Source of the DNA: Stenocarpella maydis
Lineage: Eukaryota > Ascomycota > Sordariomycetes > Diaporthales > Diaporthaceae
Assembly (NCBI GenBank): GCA_002270565.1
Contig: NQMI01000153.1
Coordinates: forward strand, 66,595-102,862
DNA length: 36,268 bases
Direction: 5' to 3'
Shown: positions 31,545 through 36,268 of the stretch, piece by piece
Numbering within the stretch: the first letter of the stretch is position 1
Layout: every line of letters begins with the position of its first letter
Made by a program: the position numbers and the translations under genes
Notes under the pieces: model-generated
What the model was told of the DNA's origin: nothing
Seen by the model: only the letters and a program-made list of their open reading frames with translations
Database searches by the model: none

Positions 31545-33308
31545 ATGGTGCTCTGTCCAATATGCAACCAAACTGTCAAATCCTCCGAGATCAACAGCCA
31601 CATCGACTCTGGCTGCACGACCTTCCTCGTCGATGCTGCCCCGACCGCCAGCTCCAAATCATCACCGTCACAGACACATCCACAGTCGCAATCCCAGTCC
31701 CAGCCGCAGCCCCAGCCGCAGCCTCAGGGCCTTCCTCCCTCTTCCACGATGAAGAGGTCTGCCGCAGACTTCTTCGCCTCGCCCGCCGCAAAACGCCATG
31801 CCCCCGCCTCCAAGGTCCTGACTCCGGTCGTGAACGGGTCCACCAGCTCCACAGCCAGGCCATGTCCCTCGACCGTCAAGGTCATCGGCGTCAAGAGATC
31901 CTTCGACCAAGGCCCGGGCAGCACGCCACTCGCCCAAACCTCCCGCAGCGGCTCCCCCCCGCAGGACACCCCCATGGCCGAGGCTCAGCCCCTGCCGCTG
32001 CTCGCGCCGCCTGTCAAGAAACACAAATCCAACTCAAATGCCCCCCTCGCGGAACGAGTGCGCCCGACCACCCTCGATGACATTGCCGGTCAGGATCTCG
32101 TCGGCCCCAACGGCATCTTGCGGGCTCTCATCGAGTCGCAGTCATTGCCGTCCATCATCCTGTGGGGCGGGTCGGGCACAGGCAAGACCACCATTGCCCG
32201 CGTTATTGCCAACATGGCCGGGAGTCGCTTTATCGAGATCAATGCCACGTCCAGCGGCGCCGCAGAGTGCAAGAAACTGTTTCAAGACGCCGCAAACGAG
32301 CTGTCTCTCACCGGGAGGAGGACAATCATCTTTTGTGACGAGATACACCGCTTTTCCAAGGCTCAACAGGACGTCTTCCTAAAGCCTGTCGAGGCTGGCA
32401 CCATCACCCTGATCGGCGCCACCACCGAAAACCCTTCTTTCAAGATCCAAGCCGCACTCCTGTCCCGCTGTAGGACCTTTACCTTGCAGAAGCTATCCAA
32501 CGAGCATGTCCGGGGCATTCTGACGAGGGCCTTGAAACACGCCTTCGCAAGCGACCCCTCAAAGCTGCCGCCCCTGGTCGACGAGGAGCTGCTCGCCTAT
32601 CTTTCTGCATTCGCAGACGGTGACGCAAGGGCCGCCCTGAATCTTCTAGAACTTGCCATATCACTGACCACCAAACCGCCAGCTGATCCGTCCTCCCCTC
32701 TCACAAAGGAAGAGATCAAGGCAGCGCTCACCAAGACCCTGGTGTACGACAGGGCCGGCGACCAGCACTACGATACGATATCCGCGTTCCACAAGTCGGT
32801 GCGGGGCTCCGACAGTGACGCGGCACTCTACTACCTCGCGCGCATGTTGCAGTCGGGCGAGGATCCGTTGTTTGTCGCCCGCCGCATGGTTGTCATCGCG
32901 TCCGAAGACGTCGGACTAGCTGACAACTCACTTTTGTCCCTCGCGACGGCGACTTATACCGCGGTCGAGAAGATTGGCATGCCAGAAGCCCGCATACCCC
33001 TGGGCCACTGCGCAACTGCTCTGTGCCTTGCACCAAAGAGCACGCGTGCGTACCGCGGGCTCAACAATGCTTATGCTGCACTGCGCGAGCCGGGCGTGGC
33101 CGGGCTGCCGATTCCCATACACCTCAGGAACGCGCCAACGAGGCTGATGAAGGAGATGGGCTACGGTAAGGAGTACAAGTATAATCCCAACTACAAGGAC
33201 GGCAAGGTCAGGCAGGATTACTTGCCTCAGCAACTGCTGGGGAGGAGGTTTCTTGAGGACAGGGACCTGGGGACGGAAGTTGACCCTGACTTGGATATGG
33301 GCGTTTAA
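31545..33308 (+). CDS. mgs1: Mgs1/WRNIP1-family AAA+ ATPase with UBZ zinc finger
   Basis: Intronless, 587 aa. DNA-dependent AAA+ ATPase of the MgsA/Mgs1/WRNIP1 family, which protects stalled replication forks; the yeast protein binds ubiquitylated PCNA. N-terminal UBZ (Rad18-type) finger: Cys4, Cys7, His19, Cys24 (MVLCPICNQTV...). A Ser/Gln/Pro-rich linker (about 40-165) follows, with a QSQSQPQPQPQPQ tract. AAA+ core: Walker A GGSGTGKT at 208-215, Walker B IIFCDEIHRF with Asp265, sensor-1 LIGATTENPSF, arginine-finger region LLSRCRTF. The C-terminal MgsA domain starts near residue 400 (YDRAGDQHYDTISAFHKS) and includes RRMVVIASEDVGLAD and YKYNPNYKDG. Length and all motifs are normal for a fungal orthologue. 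The ATG context (ACAATGG) is good and nothing upstream extends the homology. Confidence 0.96.
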   Translation: MVLCPICNQTVKSSEINSHIDSGCTTFLVDAAPTASSKSSPSQTHPQSQSQSQPQPQPQPQGLPPSSTMKRSAADFFASPAAKRHAPASKVLTPVVNGSTSSTARPCPSTVKVIGVKRSFDQGPGSTPLAQTSRSGSPPQDTPMAEAQPLPLLAPPVKKHKSNSNAPLAERVRPTTLDDIAGQDLVGPNGILRALIESQSLPSIILWGGSGTGKTTIARVIANMAGSRFIEINATSSGAAECKKLFQDAANELSLTGRRTIIFCDEIHRFSKAQQDVFLKPVEAGTITLIGATTENPSFKIQAALLSRCRTFTLQKLSNEHVRGILTRALKHAFASDPSKLPPLVDEELLAYLSAFADGDARAALNLLELAISLTTKPPADPSSPLTKEEIKAALTKTLVYDRAGDQHYDTISAFHKSVRGSDSDAALYYLARMLQSGEDPLFVARRMVVIASEDVGLADNSLLSLATATYTAVEKIGMPEARIPLGHCATALCLAPKSTRAYRGLNNAYAALREPGVAGLPIPIHLRNAPTRLMKEMGYGKEYKYNPNYKDGKVRQDYLPQQLLGRRFLEDRDLGTEVDPDLDMGV

Positions 33309-33690
33309 GACCTCGGGACTGCTCTCTCCCCCTCGGCTAGGTGTGCGAAGGCATTTACATCGACATGCATGGCACGCGACTTGGATGCTTCTCAGGCAAC
33401 CGCATTGCAATGGTTGCTCGTGGATGACTTGGATTACTCTAAGATGTATGAACAATTAAATCTGCAGGAAGAGATTCTGACTGGCGTCAAAATGAAAGCC
33501 TAGGAAAAGATGAAGAAACCTACCACCATAGCCCTTACGCTCTTAACAGTTCGCTATCTTGGGTCAATCTCGTAGGCACGCCCCAGGTAACCATGAACTA
33601 TAACATTGCCAGCCCATCCAAGTGGTTAGCAGCAAACGTTCTTACAGTCACATAATATCATTAGCCCGGGTTCCGCCAACGCCCCCTAAT
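33309..33690. other. 3' flank of mgs1
   Basis: Normal-composition sequence with no conserved ORF, ending at the sharp composition change near 33,690-33,720. It probably holds the mgs1 3' UTR and polyadenylation site, which I could not place. Confidence 0.45.
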
Positions 33691-34110
33691 CCGCCCCACT
33701 TTTCCACATAAACTTACACTTTTAAAACCTAATATTATATCTAAATATATATTAAAACATTAGAGGTTTAATAACATTTAAAACTTTTATTTATAATATT
33801 ATAGTTATTATTAGTTAAGTTATAATCCAGTTATATTCTTTAAGTTTCTTTTAATAAATAAATAATAATTATTATTAAAATATAAAATTAATTGATTTAT
33901 GACACATACTTTATGTAATATTAAACGAAAACCTTTTATCTTATATTAAAAGTCTTAATTTTAAATTATAATAATATAAAGTTATATTATTATAAAATAT
34001 TATAAATATAATAATATTATATATTATAATATTATAATACTATATATGACAAATACTCCATTTCGTGAGAAATATAAATATAAATGTAAATATAAAAATA
34101 CTATAACGTG

Positions 34111-34605
34111 GTTTACTAGTAAGTAAATGGTATTAGTAAGTAGATTAATTTTTTAATTTCTGTCTTCCTTAATTTAAAGATATGTATTAATTATATTTAA
34201 TATATATATAAAGATATATATGATTTTAAAGCTGATTTAAATCTTAATATCTTATACAATAATATTATTATATAAAACATTAAAGCTAAAAATATAAATT
34301 TAATGTATAGCTATATAAAAAGAAAACAAAGTTTAAAAGAATCATGTTCTAATCCATATACCTTACTTTATATTTAATACAATTAATTATAATTTGAACC
34401 TTATATTTATATCTTTATAAGGAGTAATATATGTTAAAGGATGTTTATTGTATAAACCTTTAAATAATATATACATATATATTTAAGGTCTTTTAAGCAA
34501 TAAGCATGTAGTCTCTAATATTCCCTAATGTACCGTTTTATTAGTATTCCTAGCAAAAAGGTACCTACTGATCCACTTACTAATATAATCAAGTCACTAG
34601 TAAAC
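34111..34605. mobile_element. MITE-like element with about 35-bp terminal inverted repeats
   Basis: GTTTACTAGTAAGTAAATGG at 34,111 continuing to 34,147 is the imperfect reverse complement of 34,570-34,605, which ends GTCACTAGTAAAC. The shared outer word is GTTTACTAGT and the inner shared word is ATTAGTAAGT. The 495-bp interval has no coding capacity and is AT-rich, so it fits a degraded non-autonomous DNA transposon. A target duplication is not evident. Confidence 0.55.
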
Positions 34606-34767
34606 TATATTATACTATAAATACTATAGATATAAGCTATATTAAGTATAGTTTATATTCTTTAAGTATTTCAAACATGAATAAATAAGCTTTATTTATT
34701 TTAAATAAAGTACGTAATATATTAACGTTATTTTATATTATTTTATTATATACTTATTTATTTATTA

Positions 34768-34802
<35 letters not shown>

Positions 34803-34976
34803 GTTTTCTAGTTTCTTTGTATTTTATTCTTTTACTTTCTTTATTCTTTAAGGCTTTATTTTTTTAATTCTTTTATATTAAATCATTAAATATTAATATA
34901 GTGTACCAAGAAGTAGCTAAGACTAGGAAGTAGCTAGTTTTTAGTAGCTTTATTAACTTAAGGCTACCCTAGCACC

Positions 34977-35125
34977 AGAGTTAGGAAATTACAGTATATA
35001 CAAATATATATATATATACATATACATTAGATTTTCCTATATATATAAAATACAGATTTCTATATATTAGTAATATTAAAATTGAATTAGTTATATAATA
35101 AATCTTAAATAAATATCATTTTATN
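34977..35125 (+). repeat. Dispersed repeat with TATA/CATA tract, copy 2
   Basis: Matches 10441-10620 in block order: CAGAGTTAGGAAATTACAG, a TATATACA tract, ATACAGATTTCTATATA, then AATCTTAAATAAATATCATT. It ends at a single undetermined base (N at 35,125), so the right border may be an assembly artefact. Confidence 0.6.
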
Positions 35126-35357
35126 CTAACTTTAGTACTTAAGTACTAATATATCCTATACTAGGCCTTTTAGCTACTACTAATATAGCCTGCTAGCCTA
35201 TCTACTTATAATTTTAAGACTAAGGAGGCTTGAAAATTAGTATATCTATTTAGCTTTCCATTTTAGGCCGGCTAGGCTAGAGCCTTATACTAGGGCCCTA
35301 TAAGGCTCTAGTTAAATATAATATTAGGGATAGATTAGAGCCTGCTAGAGTTATAAG

Positions 35358-35824
35358 TGTAATGATCAGAGGGTTTCTGAGTATAGTAAGCCTTGAAAGA
35401 TCAAGGGTTTATGTTTGGAATATGTCGTTAGGCGGTTGTTGAGCAATATTGTTGGCTGATAATGATTACTAGCTGTGAGGCTATCCAATACTGGGGTTGG
35501 ATACTTAGATTGATGACTGAAGAGTCTGTTTTATGAAAGCTATCTACTGTGGTGATGACTATGTTCTTATATGTTCCGATTCTTTATCTGCCTTTGGTGA
35601 TGACTGTATGGACCGTTTATTGACTCGTACGGTTTAGCCTTGCAGTTGCCTGGATTGCTTGTTGGTCCCGTTGGTCCACCCTGGTTGGTGGGTCCTTAAC
35701 CCTAACCCTGATAAGGTGGCGTTACTGATTGAATTAGGCGGGATGCCCCTTTTGGGAGCTGTTTCCTGACCTGTGGGGTTGTCTTCTGCGGTAGTCAGCC
35801 GCCGATGCGTGCTGGCTCATAATA
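35358..35824 (+). repeat. LTR copy (TGTAATGATC family), best preserved
   Basis: 467 bp starting TGTAATGATCAGAGGG and ending CATAATA, collinear with 7734-8197 (464 bp). It keeps G where that copy has A in its first half, so it is less RIP-altered. Flanking pentamers ATAAG (left) and ATATG (right) differ at one base, compatible with a decayed target duplication of a solo LTR. An intact element starting here cannot be excluded because the window ends 444 bp later and no pol is visible. Confidence 0.75.
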
Positions 35825-36268
35825 ATATGGGCCAGGGGTGCCTTTCATATAAATGGGGCCGGTCTCTAGGGTAGTAGGGGTATTAATTACTAGGGTAGCA
35901 TCAAGTTGAGGGTATAGCGAGTATTAGGGCGCCAGCTATAGCACTAGTTAGGGTACTAACTTATAGGTAGTATTCTATATCTCCTATATAGTTTCCTATA
36001 TTATCCCTATAGCCACCTAAGTAGTATTTTAGGCTACCTGCCTTATAATACTCTTTAAGATGCTCTAGTTTTATAATATTATAAAGATAGCTTAGCTAAA
36101 CTCTATATGGTTAGTTATTATATATATAAACTTATTTTCCGCTAGAATATAAGCAGCTCTTAAAGGTCCTGCCTTGCTATTATCTCTAGTACCTTACTAA
36201 AGTATATTTCCTAATATTTTATTTAAAATTCCAATTTATTAGAAAATTATAAAGAAACTATAGGAGAT

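Larger units (their letters stand above)
33691..36268. other. AT-rich, RIP-like block at the right edge
   Basis: Composition drops abruptly after CCGCCCCACTTTTCC (about 33,690-33,705). Most of 33,720-35,340 is extremely AT-rich without recognisable coding remains. 35,126-35,357 and 35,825-36,268 are milder, with many TAG/CTA words, and show no domain I can name. A MITE-like element, a repeat copy and an LTR inside it are listed separately. A (TA)n tract lies at about 34,769-34,802. Confidence 0.75.

Overview
The window is nuclear DNA of a filamentous ascomycete (Pezizomycotina, probably Sordariomycetes). Evidence for this: short spliceosomal introns of 66-139 bp, fungal gene families (Isa1, Mgs1, a DUF1741/ARMH3 protein), and a two-speed composition. 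GC-rich gene blocks alternate with very AT-rich blocks packed with stop-riddled LTR retrotransposon remains, which is the usual footprint of RIP (repeat-induced point mutation). It is not bacterial: there are no operons and no Shine-Dalgarno sites.

Layout. 1-594 is ordinary-composition DNA with a 3 x 24 bp tandem repeat. 595 to about 11,700 is an AT-rich transposon graveyard: a 5'-truncated Ty3/gypsy pol (+), a degraded coiled-coil ORF (-), a Ty1/copia-type pol (-) split by a solo LTR with a 5-bp target duplication, a compact element with two 173-bp LTRs, and a dispersed repeat carrying a minisatellite. 12,319-19,204 is the first gene island, all on the minus strand: isa1, a DUF1741/ARMH3 gene, and a fungal-specific protein with a LisH-like C-terminal segment. 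19,205-26,508 holds no gene I can recognise. It contains the leader of the LisH-like gene, a T20 tract, an (AAT)36 satellite inside an AT-rich patch, a second copy of the dispersed repeat, and a clean 217-bp solo LTR with a perfect 5-bp duplication. 26,509-33,308 is the second gene island on the plus strand: an intronless 1419-aa uncharacterised protein, then intronless mgs1 (WRNIP1/MgsA family). From about 33,690 to the end is another AT-rich block, with a MITE-like element bounded by inverted repeats and a fairly well preserved 467-bp LTR copy.

The five genes are independent housekeeping or regulatory loci: mitochondrial Fe-S assembly, a Golgi/PI4K-linked armadillo-like protein, replication-stress ATPase Mgs1, and two proteins of unknown function. 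They do not form a cluster or pathway. I found no secondary-metabolite cluster, tRNA, rRNA or CRISPR. The least explained material is the compact 173-bp-LTR element with its unrecognised ORF, the minisatellite-bearing dispersed repeat, and the large fungal-specific protein with a duplicated basic motif.
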